A DNA stretch of 64,000 nucleotides from NCBI GenBank assembly GCA_017307855.1, contig JAFKGD010000006.1, positions 62,001-126,000 on the forward strand, read 5' to 3'. This stretch comes from Burkholderiales bacterium (lineage in GTDB: Bacteria > Pseudomonadota > Gammaproteobacteria > Burkholderiales > Burkholderiaceae_C). Below, one piece after another: positions 29,668-39,635 of this stretch. The first letter of the stretch is position 1, and each line of letters starts with the position of its first letter. A program made the position numbers and the translations under genes. The notes beneath the pieces are model-generated. The model ran no database searches and was not told the origin of the DNA. It worked only from the letters and a program-made list of their open reading frames with translations.

Positions 29668-30017
29668 GGAGCAGCTCGGATCACGCACCGCCCGCGGGCG
29701 AGGCGGGAGCGCGATGAGCGTCGTTGCAACAAACCCAAGCCTGGCGCCCGGCGACTGCCGCCGGACCGCTGCAACGCTCCTTGGGGAATTCCCGGATTTT
29801 ACGGGGCGACCTGCTTGATCTGCCTCAGGGCTCGGTAGAATTCCCATGGCACGTTTCATGCATAAACCAAAATATCATTAGTGAAACGTCTGGCGCACCG
29901 CTCGCGTGCGCCATGGCTGGCCGCCGACCTCGCCCTCCGCAGTCCGCGGCACCGACGCCAGCTCGTGATCGGGCCCTGCCCCGTCTTTATCCGCAACCAT
30001 CCCTGAGGAGCGTCTCC
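29668..30017. other. 350-bp divergent intergenic region (metH half / ABC transporter)
   Basis: This region separates the leftward metH C-terminal gene from the rightward binding-protein gene. It holds a GGGGAATTCCCGGATTTT stretch (about 29784-29801) similar to one near 8839 upstream of alr. It also has a possible -10 TAGAAT (29836-29841) and an AT-rich inverted repeat listed separately. No small gene is evident in it. Confidence 0.5.
29851..29889. promoter_or_regulatory. AT-rich inverted repeat, candidate operator of ABC transporter
   Basis: ACGTTTCA (29851-29858) and TGAAACGT (29882-29889) form a perfect 8-bp inverted repeat. They flank a 23-bp AT-rich spacer in otherwise G/C-rich DNA. It lies just downstream of a possible TAGAAT -10 element and about 130 bp ahead of the binding-protein ATG. 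Confidence 0.45.
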
Positions 30018-31022
30018 ATGGACCGCCGTCATTTCCTGACCACCTCCGCCGCTGCCGCCGCCCTGGCCGTTCAGCCCACCTTCGTGCATGCCCAATCCAA
30101 GGGCAAGCTGATCTTCATGACGCCGGCCGCGTTCTCGCTGGCGTTCTCGCCCGTGCTGTATGCGGCGTCCACCGGCCTGTTCGAGAAGGAAGGCGTGCAG
30201 GTGCAGGTGGAAGCCGGCCGCGGTGCCGCGCAGTCGATCCAGCTGGTGGCCGCCAAGCAGGTGCAGGCCGGCCGCACGGGCGGTGCCAATTACATGATCG
30301 CGCGCTCCAACAACAATGCGCCCGTCATCGCCTTCGCCACCGTGGCACAGCGCTCGCCCTTCGCCATCATTTCGTCGAAGAACGCCCCGATCGAGAAGCC
30401 CGAGGATGTGGTCGGCAAGACCATCGGCATGCAGTCGGCCGGCGGCTCGATGGAAGCCACGCTCGACCTGATGCTCATGCGCGCCAACATCGGCGGCGAC
30501 AAGATCCGCCGCGAGCGCGTGGCCGATTCGGCCGCCTCGTTCGGCATGATCGAAGCCAAGCGCGTCGATGCCTTCCTGGGCAACACCAGCGCCTCGATCC
30601 GCCTGCAGCAGCAGAACTATCCCGTGCACACGCTCAAGATGGACGACGGTGTGCCCGGCCAGGTGTATGTGGCCGACGAGGCCCTGCTCTCCGCCAACCC
30701 CGATGCCTACATCGCCTTCACGCGCGCCGTGCACAAGGGCATCAACGAGCTGGCTTCCATGGACGAAGCGGGCCTGAAGAAGGCCATCGAGACGATGGGC
30801 GGCAAGTTCAGCATCCCCGGCATCAACAACACCGTGGTGGCCCTGGCCGACCTGCGCGCCAACATGGACCTGTGGTCGGTGGACGGCAGCCACAAGCAGG
30901 CGCTGCGTTGCGTCCCCAGGCTCTGGACCGAAGGCGAAGCGCTGCTGCGCAAGGCCGACCTGGTCAAGGGCGCGGCCAAGCCGATGTACAACGCCACGAT
31001 CTGGGAGCGCGCCGTTGCCTGA
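30018..31022 (+). CDS. ABC transporter substrate-binding protein, NMT1/SsuA-like
   Basis: The 334-aa product begins with a Tat-like DRRHFL motif and a signal ending near VHA-Q (residue 25). The mature protein matches the NMT1/THI5/SsuA group of receptors, with AASTGLFEKEGVQVQVEAG near residue 53 and VVGKTIGMQSAGGS near 132. Such receptors bind nitrates, sulfonates, taurine or pyrimidine-type solutes, and the ligand here is unknown. The ATG at 30018 has TGAGGAG 8 bp upstream. Its stop overlaps the start of the ATPase gene. Confidence 0.9.
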   Translation: MDRRHFLTTSAAAAALAVQPTFVHAQSKGKLIFMTPAAFSLAFSPVLYAASTGLFEKEGVQVQVEAGRGAAQSIQLVAAKQVQAGRTGGANYMIARSNNNAPVIAFATVAQRSPFAIISSKNAPIEKPEDVVGKTIGMQSAGGSMEATLDLMLMRANIGGDKIRRERVADSAASFGMIEAKRVDAFLGNTSASIRLQQQNYPVHTLKMDDGVPGQVYVADEALLSANPDAYIAFTRAVHKGINELASMDEAGLKKAIETMGGKFSIPGINNTVVALADLRANMDLWSVDGSHKQALRCVPRLWTEGEALLRKADLVKGAAKPMYNATIWERAVA

Positions 31023-31842
31023 GGCTCAATCGCAATCGCCGGTGCGGCTGGTGGAGCCCACGGCCGCAGCCGCTGCGGCGGCCGAAGGTGCGCGCCGCAA
31101 TGTCGTGGGCCTGCAATCGGTCTCCAAGCGCTTCGAATCCTCGACGGGTTCGGTGCAGGCGCTGGAGAACGTGTCGCTCGACATCCGCGCGGGCGAATTC
31201 GTGGCCATCGTGGGGCCCTCGGGCTGCGGCAAGTCCACGCTGCTGCGCATCCTGTGCGACCTGGAGCAACCCACGCAGGGCCAGGTGCAGTGGGGCCATC
31301 ACGGCAGCCACTCGCGCCCGCGCCTGGGGGTCGCATTCCAGGAGCACCGCCTGCTGCCCTGGCTCAACATCGAGGACAACGTCTGCCTGCCGCGCCTGAT
31401 GCAGGGCAAGGCCAGCGCCCAGGACATGGAGCGTGCGCGCAGCCTGTGCAAGCTGGTCGGCCTCAATGGCTTCGAGAAGCGCCGCCCGTCGGAACTCTCG
31501 GGCGGCATGCGCCAGCGCGCCTCGGTGGCGCGGTCGCTGTTCACCAGCCCCGAGCTGCTGCTGCTCGACGAACCCTTCGGCGCGCTGGACGCGCTCACGC
31601 GCGAGCAGATCACGGCCGACACCGAACGCATCTGGATGGAACAAGGCTTCGCCTCGCTGCTGATCACCCACTCGATCAGCGAGGCCGTGCACCTGGCCGA
31701 CCGCGTGATCGTGATGTCGGCCCGCCCCGGCCGTATCGCGGCCGAGTTCACCATCGACCTGCCGCGCCCGCGCACGCAGGCGCTGGGCTCGCCCGAGTTC
31801 GGCCGCCTGTGCGCCGAGATCCGCGCCAAGCTGGAGCTGTGA
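31015..31842 (+). CDS. ABC transporter ATP-binding protein, SsuB/TauB-like
   Basis: The ATPase of about 275 aa has Walker A GPSGCGKST near residue 68, signature LSGGMRQR near 161, Walker B LLLLDEP near 181 and the H-loop threonine-histidine pair in LITHS near 217. An Ala-rich N-terminal extension of about 25 residues precedes the core. The frame-defining start is TTG 31015, inside the binding-protein stop region. GTG codons a few residues later are alternatives. It energises the permease gene that follows. Confidence 0.92.
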   Translation: MPEAQSQSPVRLVEPTAAAAAAAEGARRNVVGLQSVSKRFESSTGSVQALENVSLDIRAGEFVAIVGPSGCGKSTLLRILCDLEQPTQGQVQWGHHGSHSRPRLGVAFQEHRLLPWLNIEDNVCLPRLMQGKASAQDMERARSLCKLVGLNGFEKRRPSELSGGMRQRASVARSLFTSPELLLLDEPFGALDALTREQITADTERIWMEQGFASLLITHSISEAVHLADRVIVMSARPGRIAAEFTIDLPRPRTQALGSPEFGRLCAEIRAKLEL

Positions 31843-31846
31843 CCCC

Positions 31847-32611
31847 ATGAAGAAAATCGCCATCCAGATTGCCTCCGTGCTGACCTTCTTCCTGCTGTGG
31901 AAGGGCTATGTGTCGTTCTTCGAGGTGTCTCCGCTCGTGCTGCCGCCGCCCGAGGCGGTGGTGGTCGCGCTGTTCAAGCTGCTGGGCGACCGCGAAACCT
32001 ACTACCACCTGGGCATCACGCTGGCCGAGTGCCTGGGCGGCTTCGCCTTCGCCATCGTGTTCGGCACGGTGATCGGCCAGGCCCTGGGCCGCGTGCCGCT
32101 GCTCGACACGATCTTCAAGCCCTTCGTGATCGCGCTGCAGGTGACGCCCAAGGTGGCGCTGATCCCGCTATTCATCCTGTGGTTCGGCTTCGGGCTGGAG
32201 TCCAAGATCATCGTTTCGGCGGTGCTGGCCTTCTTCCCGGTGTTCGCCAACAGCTACCTGGGCGCCAAGTCGGTGGACCGCGGGCTGGTGGAGGTGTTCC
32301 AGGTGGGCCAGGCGCAGCCGTTGCGGCGCTTCCGCCTGCTGGTGATTCCGGCCTCGCTGCCCTTCATCCTCACCGGCATGGAGATGGCCATTGTGCTGGC
32401 CATCATCGGCGCGGTGGTCGCCGAGTTCGTGGCCGGCACGCGCGGCCTGGGCTATCTGGCCACCATCAAGCTGCAGGAGCTGGAAGTGGACACGCTGTTC
32501 GGCGTGGTGGTGCTGCTGGCGCTGATCGGCTTTTCGCTCTATTTCGCCGTGGGCTCGCTGCGCAAGGTGCTGATCCCCTGGCACGAATCGGCAGCCCGCA
32601 CCGACCTGTGA
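31847..32611 (+). CDS. ABC transporter permease, SsuC/TauC-like
   Basis: The 254-aa inner-membrane permease has about six helices and the EAA-type loop (about residues 139-172) that docks the ATPase. It completes a three-gene binding protein, ATPase and permease operon. It starts 4 bp after the ATPase gene, and an intrinsic terminator follows 34 bp after its stop. Confidence 0.92.
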   Translation: MKKIAIQIASVLTFFLLWKGYVSFFEVSPLVLPPPEAVVVALFKLLGDRETYYHLGITLAECLGGFAFAIVFGTVIGQALGRVPLLDTIFKPFVIALQVTPKVALIPLFILWFGFGLESKIIVSAVLAFFPVFANSYLGAKSVDRGLVEVFQVGQAQPLRRFRLLVIPASLPFILTGMEMAIVLAIIGAVVAEFVAGTRGLGYLATIKLQELEVDTLFGVVVLLALIGFSLYFAVGSLRKVLIPWHESAARTDL

Positions 32612-32645
32612 TCCGGCTCAACCGGGATCATCCGATGCGCTGAAC

Positions 32646-32684
32646 GGCGCGGCCGCCCTCCGGGCCGCCGCGCCTTTTTCTTTT
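32646..32684 (+). terminator. intrinsic terminator of the ABC transporter operon
   Basis: A GGCGCGGC stem pairs with GCCGCGCC across an inner GCC/GGC-rich loop and is followed by TTTTTCTTTT (32675-32684). The next gene's start codon is only 2 bp beyond the T-run. Confidence 0.85.
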
Positions 32685-32686
32685 CA

Positions 32687-34072
32687 ATGGACACCATGGA
32701 CATCGTTTCATCCCTGCGTGCCGCCGTTGGCGACGACAGCGTGCGCACGGGCGAGGGCATCGAGCCGCGCCGCCTGCGCGACTGGGCCATCGCCGCCGAA
32801 CCCGGCGTCGTGCCGGTGGCCCTGGTGCTGCCGCGCGACACGGCCGGCGTGGCAGCCACGATGCGCGCCTGCCATGCGGCGCGCGTGCCGGTGGTGGTGC
32901 AGGGCGGGCTCACCGGCCTGGCCGGCGGTGCCACGCCCGTGCACGGCTGCGTGCTGCTGTCGCTGGAGCGCATGCGCGCCATCGAGCGCATCGATGCCCT
33001 CGACGCCACGTTGACGGCGCAGGCCGGCGTCACTCTGCAGTCCGCCCAGGAAGCCGCACAAGCGGCGGGCTGGCTGCTGCCGCTGGACATCGGCGCGCGC
33101 GGCTCGTGCACGCTGGGCGGCAATGTGGCCACCAACGCCGGCGGCAACCGCGTGCTGCGCTACGGCACCACGCGCGACCTGCTCCTGGGCCTTGAAGTGG
33201 TGCTGGCCGACGGCACGGTCATCGAATCGCTGGGCCGCATGCAGAAGGACAACGCCGGCTACGACCTCCAGCAACTCTTCGTGGGCAGCGAAGGCACGCT
33301 GGGCGTGGTCACGCGCGTGGTGATGCGGCTCTTTCCGCTGCCGCGCACCACGCAGACCGCGCTGTGCGCGGTGGACGGCATCGAGGCCGCGGGCGAATTG
33401 CTGGGCGCGGCCCGGCGCGCACTGGGCGGGCAACTGTCGGCGTTCGAACTGATGCTGCCCACCTTCTGGCGGCTGGCCACGGCATCGGCCTCGCGCGCGC
33501 CGCTGGCGGCGGGGCACGGCGCCTACGTGCTCATCGAGGCTTCGGGTTTCGACGAAGCCGCCGACGGCCCGCGCTTCGAGCACTGGCTGCAGTCGCAGAT
33601 GGAAGCCGGCGTGGTGCGCGACGCCGCGCTGGCGCAATCGCTGCAGGACGCCGCCGGCCTCTGGGCCGTGCGCGAAGCCGGCAGCCATTTCCTGCCCGCG
33701 CTCGGCGAGCGCATCGGCTTCGACATCAGCGTGCCGCCCGGCGGCATCGCCGCCTTCGCGGCCGACTGCCTGCCCCGCATCGACTCGCACTGGCCCGGCA
33801 GCACGGCCGTGTGCTTCGGCCACATGGCCGATGGCAACCTGCACCTGGTCGTGCGCACCCCCGATGCCGTGCAGCCGGTGCACGCCGTGGAATCGTTGGT
33901 CTACGGCTGCGTGCGCGCGGCCGGCGGATCGGTGGCGGCCGAGCACGGCGTGGGCCTGCACCGGCGCGAATGGCTGGGCCACACACGCACGTCCGAGGCG
34001 CTGGCGCTGATGCGGCGGCTCAAGGACATGCTCGACCCGCTGGGGCTGCTCAACCCCGGCAAGGTGCTCTGA
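32687..34072 (+). CDS. FAD-binding oxidase of the D-lactate/2-hydroxyglutarate/GlcD type
   Basis: The 461-aa flavoprotein has a PCMH FAD domain (GLTGLAGGATP near residue 84 and GGNVATNAGGNRVLRYG near 144). The C-terminal domain carries HMADGNLHL near 379 and AEHGVGLHR near 418, the metal/carboxylate-site signatures of D-2-hydroxyacid dehydrogenases. It could be a D-lactate, D-2-hydroxyglutarate or GlcD-like enzyme. It is remote from glcEF. The ATG at 32687 (or 32696) lies directly after a terminator with no Shine-Dalgarno visible. Confidence 0.88.
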   Translation: MDTMDIVSSLRAAVGDDSVRTGEGIEPRRLRDWAIAAEPGVVPVALVLPRDTAGVAATMRACHAARVPVVVQGGLTGLAGGATPVHGCVLLSLERMRAIERIDALDATLTAQAGVTLQSAQEAAQAAGWLLPLDIGARGSCTLGGNVATNAGGNRVLRYGTTRDLLLGLEVVLADGTVIESLGRMQKDNAGYDLQQLFVGSEGTLGVVTRVVMRLFPLPRTTQTALCAVDGIEAAGELLGAARRALGGQLSAFELMLPTFWRLATASASRAPLAAGHGAYVLIEASGFDEAADGPRFEHWLQSQMEAGVVRDAALAQSLQDAAGLWAVREAGSHFLPALGERIGFDISVPPGGIAAFAADCLPRIDSHWPGSTAVCFGHMADGNLHLVVRTPDAVQPVHAVESLVYGCVRAAGGSVAAEHGVGLHRREWLGHTRTSEALALMRRLKDMLDPLGLLNPGKVL

Positions 34073-34088
34073 TGTCGCCAGCCCGCGT

Positions 34089-34550
34089 TCAGGCGCCCTG
34101 CGACGCGGCGGCCGCCACGGGCAACGCCGAGGCCGGCAGGCCGAACGCGCGGTCGAACACCCAGTTGAAGACGAAGGTGTAGACGAGGAAGAACACCAGC
34201 AGCGCGGCATCGAACAGCAGCGCCTGCCACAGGCTCACGCCCAGCCACCAGGCGAACACCGGCACCAGGATGGCGGCGAGCCCGCCTTCGAAGCCGATGG
34301 CATGCGCGATACGGCGGCGCACGCTGCGGCCACGCACGGCCTGGCGCGATTCCCAGGCTTCGAACACCGTGTTGTAGCCCAGGTTCCAGACGATGGCGAT
34401 GGCCGAGGCCATGACCGCCAGGAGGGTGGACTTGGCCGCGCCCTCCCCGGACAGGCCCGCCAGCCCGATGCTCGCGAACAGGATCGCGAACCCCTCGTAC
34501 AGCGTGACGTACACCACCTTGCGCTTGAGACCTTGCACACCCGACTCCAT
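34089..34550 (-). CDS. PACE-family efflux transporter (tandem BTP domains)
   Basis: The 153-aa inner-membrane protein has four helices arranged as two BTP repeats. The key intramembrane glutamate is in TLYEGFAIL (E19), and the second repeat has RRIAHAIGFEGGLA with its own glutamate. The Acinetobacter prototype AceI exports chlorhexidine and polyamines. A LysR gene is divergently transcribed 111 bp away, as in the aceI/aceR arrangement. Confidence 0.87.
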   Translation of the reverse strand: MESGVQGLKRKVVYVTLYEGFAILFASIGLAGLSGEGAAKSTLLAVMASAIAIVWNLGYNTVFEAWESRQAVRGRSVRRRIAHAIGFEGGLAAILVPVFAWWLGVSLWQALLFDAALLVFFLVYTFVFNWVFDRAFGLPASALPVAAAASQGA

Positions 34551-34661
34551 GAAAAACCGTGTCTGGCCAGCACCCTGTGGTCTGGCAATGGCTGGACTTT
34601 AGGCCAGTCAATCTGATGAAAAAAGTCAACTCACTTCAGTTTTGCTGATAGATTGGCCACC

Positions 34662-35564
34662 ATGGCCTTCACCAGCGATTCGGTCCATCTCTTCTTGGCC
34701 GTGCTCGACCACGGCTCGTTCTCCGGCGCGGCGCGTGCTCTGCACCGCGTGCCATCGGCGGTGAGCATGGGCATCGCCCAGCTGGAGGCCGAACTGGCGC
34801 TGGCGCTGTTCGACCGCTCGGGCCGCGAAGCGCGTCCGACGCCCTCCGCGCGCGCACTGGAGCCGCAGGCGCGGCTGCTGGCCAGCCAGCTGCGCCAGTT
34901 GCAGGCGCACGCCTTGTCGCTGTCGCAGGGGCTGGAGGACCGGCTGGCGATCACCATCGCGCCCGAGCTGCTGTCGGGTCCATGGCGCAATCCGGTGGCC
35001 GCCATGGCGGCCGAATACCCGTTGCTCGAAGTCGAGGTGCTCTCCGCGCCGCAGGCCGACGCGCTCGCGCTGCTGCACGCGGGCCGCGTTCAACTGGCGC
35101 TGGTGTTCGAGCGCCCCAGCCTCGACGGCCGGGAAGGCTTCCAGGAAGTGGGCAGCGAAGCGCTGGTGGCCGTCATGGCGCCGCACCACCCCGCCCTGCT
35201 GGCCGCCGGCGACGGCGGGCACCTGCGCGAGGAACATCTCACCGGCACGCGCCAGATCGTGGTGGCCGGGCGCGACACCACGCAGCACGATCCGCGCTTC
35301 GTGTTCTCGCGCCAGATCTGGCGCACCGACAACCCTGTGGCCGCGCTCGCCCTGCTCGAAGCCGGGCTGGGCTGGGGCTGGCTGCCACGCAGCTTCGTGC
35401 GGCCCCAGCTGGCGGCCGGCACGCTGCGCGAGGTGCCGCTGGCCAACCTCACCAATGCGCTCGATTTGTGGGTGGACGTGGTCTGGTCCAAGGAACGCCC
35501 GCTGGGCCTGGCCGCGCAGCGGCTGGTGGCACTGCTGCATGCCGAACCGGCGTCCGGCGGCTGA
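34662..35564 (+). CDS. LysR-family regulator adjacent to PACE transporter
   Basis: The 300-aa LysR protein has its winged helix at residues 5-65 (LFLAVLDHGSFSGAARALHR). An effector domain with GLGWGWLPRSF near residue 234 follows. The ATG at 34662 was preferred over an in-frame TTG nine bases earlier. It probably regulates the divergent PACE gene. The shared region contains repeated TGGCC and GGCCA half-sites. Confidence 0.88.
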   Translation: MAFTSDSVHLFLAVLDHGSFSGAARALHRVPSAVSMGIAQLEAELALALFDRSGREARPTPSARALEPQARLLASQLRQLQAHALSLSQGLEDRLAITIAPELLSGPWRNPVAAMAAEYPLLEVEVLSAPQADALALLHAGRVQLALVFERPSLDGREGFQEVGSEALVAVMAPHHPALLAAGDGGHLREEHLTGTRQIVVAGRDTTQHDPRFVFSRQIWRTDNPVAALALLEAGLGWGWLPRSFVRPQLAAGTLREVPLANLTNALDLWVDVVWSKERPLGLAAQRLVALLHAEPASGG

Positions 35565-35573
35565 AATGGTGCG

Positions 35574-36353
35574 TCAGTCCGCCGGGCCGAGCAGGCCCTG
35601 CGTTTCCTCGTCGCCGGCACGAATCGGCGTGGCGCGCGCCAGCGCCATCCAGACACCGAACGGCAGCGTCATCGCACGCCGGGGCGCCTGGCGCGCGATG
35701 TCGAGCCGGCCGTCCTGCGCCAGCATCACGCCGCACTCGGGCGGAATCTCGTCGGCCGCGCCGATGGGCCGGCCGCGCGCATCGCAACCCAGCACGTACC
35801 AGCACTCGCTGGCCATGTCGAGGTAGGCGGCGCGCTTGGCCGGGTTGCGCAGGTCGGACAGCAGGTCGGCGCGGCGCACCTTGATCTCGTGCACCACGGG
35901 CTCGACGTAGCGCTCCACCGTGGTGTTGCGGATGGAGAACACGTCGGGCATGGCCATGCACCATCGCGTGGCCGGGCCTTCGCTGGCGCCGGCCGTCAAC
36001 GGCTCGCATTCGATGCCCAGCGCGTCCGTCTGCTCCGCGGAGAGCGCGAGCGCGTCGGGCACGCGCGCGCGCAACGAGAGTCCGCGCCAGGCGATGCGGC
36101 CCGCGCGCGTCATCTCGCGCGCCACGCGCTCCACCAGGTCCTCGTGGGCGGAGCGCGCCGCACGGTTGGTGCCCAGCGTGTCGGCCAGCAGGCGCACGCC
36201 GGCATCGGTGACGCGCAGGGTTTCGTGCGCGCCGTGCTGCACGCGCTCGAGCAGACCGGCAGCCAGCAGTTCGATCTCGACGGGGTCGTGCGACGGCCAG
36301 CCGGCCGAGCGGTAGATCTCGCGCAGGCGCCGGGCGTGGATGCGGCCGATCAT
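35574..36353 (-). CDS. PD-(D/E)xK nuclease-like protein, MmcB-like
   Basis: The 259-aa protein has an N-terminal winged-helix-like region (about residues 25-62). A central segment matches the PD-(D/E)xK nuclease pattern: P136-D137, then E156-I-K158, followed by R160, D163, K173, Y177 and an ECWYVL strand. This closely resembles the MmcB-type putative DNA-repair endonucleases, although I infer the family from motifs only. It is convergent with the LysR gene (10 bp apart) and upstream of the metH N-terminal gene's 3' end. Confidence 0.65.
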   Translation of the reverse strand: MIGRIHARRLREIYRSAGWPSHDPVEIELLAAGLLERVQHGAHETLRVTDAGVRLLADTLGTNRAARSAHEDLVERVAREMTRAGRIAWRGLSLRARVPDALALSAEQTDALGIECEPLTAGASEGPATRWCMAMPDVFSIRNTTVERYVEPVVHEIKVRRADLLSDLRNPAKRAAYLDMASECWYVLGCDARGRPIGAADEIPPECGVMLAQDGRLDIARQAPRRAMTLPFGVWMALARATPIRAGDEETQGLLGPAD

Positions 36354-36486
36354 GACCGGGCCCTGCTGCCCCGACGAGGCTCGTACGGGTTTGCGTTCAA
36401 TCGCATGGCAAGGTGGCAAGCCGAGGACAGTGCTACAGCACGGCGAGGCAAACCAACGCAGCCAGGCGGTCGAAGGCCAACCCGTA

Positions 36487-37533
36487 TCAGGCGGCTTCCT
36501 TGTAGAAACGGTTGGCGCCCAGCGAGCGCGTGGCCAGCGGCGCCACGGCGCCCGCGATGGCGCCGATGTGGTCGGGCGTGGTGCCGCAGCAGCCACCGAC
36601 GATGTTGACCAGCCCTTCGGCCGCGAACTCGTGCAGCAGGCGCGCCGTCACGTCGGGCGTCTCGTCGAAGCCGGTTTCGCTCATGGGATTGGGCAGGCCG
36701 GCGTTGGGATAGCAGCTGATGAAGGTGTCGGGTGCCGCGCGGTGCAGCTCCTGGATGTAGGGGCGCATGAGCGCCGCGCCCAGTGCGCAGTTCAGGCCGA
36801 TGGCCAGCGGCTGCGCGTGGCGCACGCTGTGCCAGAAGGCGGTGACGGTCTGGCCCGAAAGGATGCGGCCCGAGGCGTCGGTGACAGTGCCGCTGATGAG
36901 GATGGGCAGGCGCTCGCCGCTGGCGGCGAAGAATTCGTCGATGGCGAACAGCGCGGCCTTGGCGTTGAGCGTGTCGAAAATGGTCTCGACCAGCAGCACG
37001 TCGGAGCCGCCTTCCACCAGCGCCTGCACTTGTTCGTAATAAGCCGCGCGCAGGGTTTCGAAGTCGACGTTGCGCGCGCCCGGGTCGTTCACGTCGGGGC
37101 TGATGCTGGCCGTCTTGGGCGTGGGGCCGAGGGCGCCGGCCACGTAGCGCGGTTTGGTCCGAGTGCTGAACTTGTCGCAGGCGGCCCGCGCCAGCTTCGC
37201 GGATTCGAGGTTCATCTCGCGCGCCAGGTGGGCCATGTCGTAGTCCTCCTGCGCCACGGTGGTGGCGCCGAAGGTGTTGGTCTCGATCAGGTCGGCACCG
37301 GCGGCCAGGTAGCCTTCGTGGATGTCGCGGATCACGTCGGGCCGCGTGAGCGAGAGCAGCTCGTTGTTGCCCTTGACGTCGCGATGGAAGTCCTTGAAGC
37401 GCTCGCCGCGGTATTGCTCCTCGGTGAGCTTGAAGCGCTGGATCATCGTGCCCATCGCACCGTCGAGGATGGCGATGCGCTGGGCCAGGATGCCAGGCAG
37501 GGCCTGGGCGCGGGTGTAGTTCACGGGCTGCAT
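36487..37533 (-). CDS. metH: methionine synthase, N-terminal homocysteine methyltransferase half
   Basis: The 348-aa zinc-dependent homocysteine S-methyltransferase module of MetH has [11 protein letters not shown] near residue 24. Zinc cysteines are in GLNCALG near residue 240 and in [11 protein letters not shown] near 313. Together with the product of 26914-29667 it makes a complete two-polypeptide MetH. The ATG at 37533 gives the usual start. The gene is divergent from recQ. The two halves are separated by seven unrelated genes, all but one running from their own promoters. Confidence 0.94.
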   Translation of the reverse strand: MQPVNYTRAQALPGILAQRIAILDGAMGTMIQRFKLTEEQYRGERFKDFHRDVKGNNELLSLTRPDVIRDIHEGYLAAGADLIETNTFGATTVAQEDYDMAHLAREMNLESAKLARAACDKFSTRTKPRYVAGALGPTPKTASISPDVNDPGARNVDFETLRAAYYEQVQALVEGGSDVLLVETIFDTLNAKAALFAIDEFFAASGERLPILISGTVTDASGRILSGQTVTAFWHSVRHAQPLAIGLNCALGAALMRPYIQELHRAAPDTFISCYPNAGLPNPMSETGFDETPDVTARLLHEFAAEGLVNIVGGCCGTTPDHIGAIAGAVAPLATRSLGANRFYKEAA

Positions 37534-37658
37534 GTCGCCAATTGTAGGAAGCGCGAACCGCCCCTGCGGGAAGCGGCGACAATCGCCCACTTCGCGTCCG
37601 GTCTGGCGTCCCGCACTCCCGGCCCCGCGCACTGCCCCGCTCCGCCGAGTCCGCCGCC

Positions 37659-39620
<1,962 letters not shown>

Positions 39621-39635
39621 ACGCGGGGCGGGCTT

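Noticed and set aside
29668-30017. Possible cobalamin riboswitch upstream of the metH C-terminal gene
   Set aside because: No B12-box-like sequence was found on either strand in this region or in 37534-37658 upstream of the N-terminal half.
32687-34072. Calling the FAD oxidase glcD
   Set aside because: Its motifs fit the wider D-2-hydroxyacid dehydrogenase group and it is 19 kb from glcEF, so the specific name is not supported.
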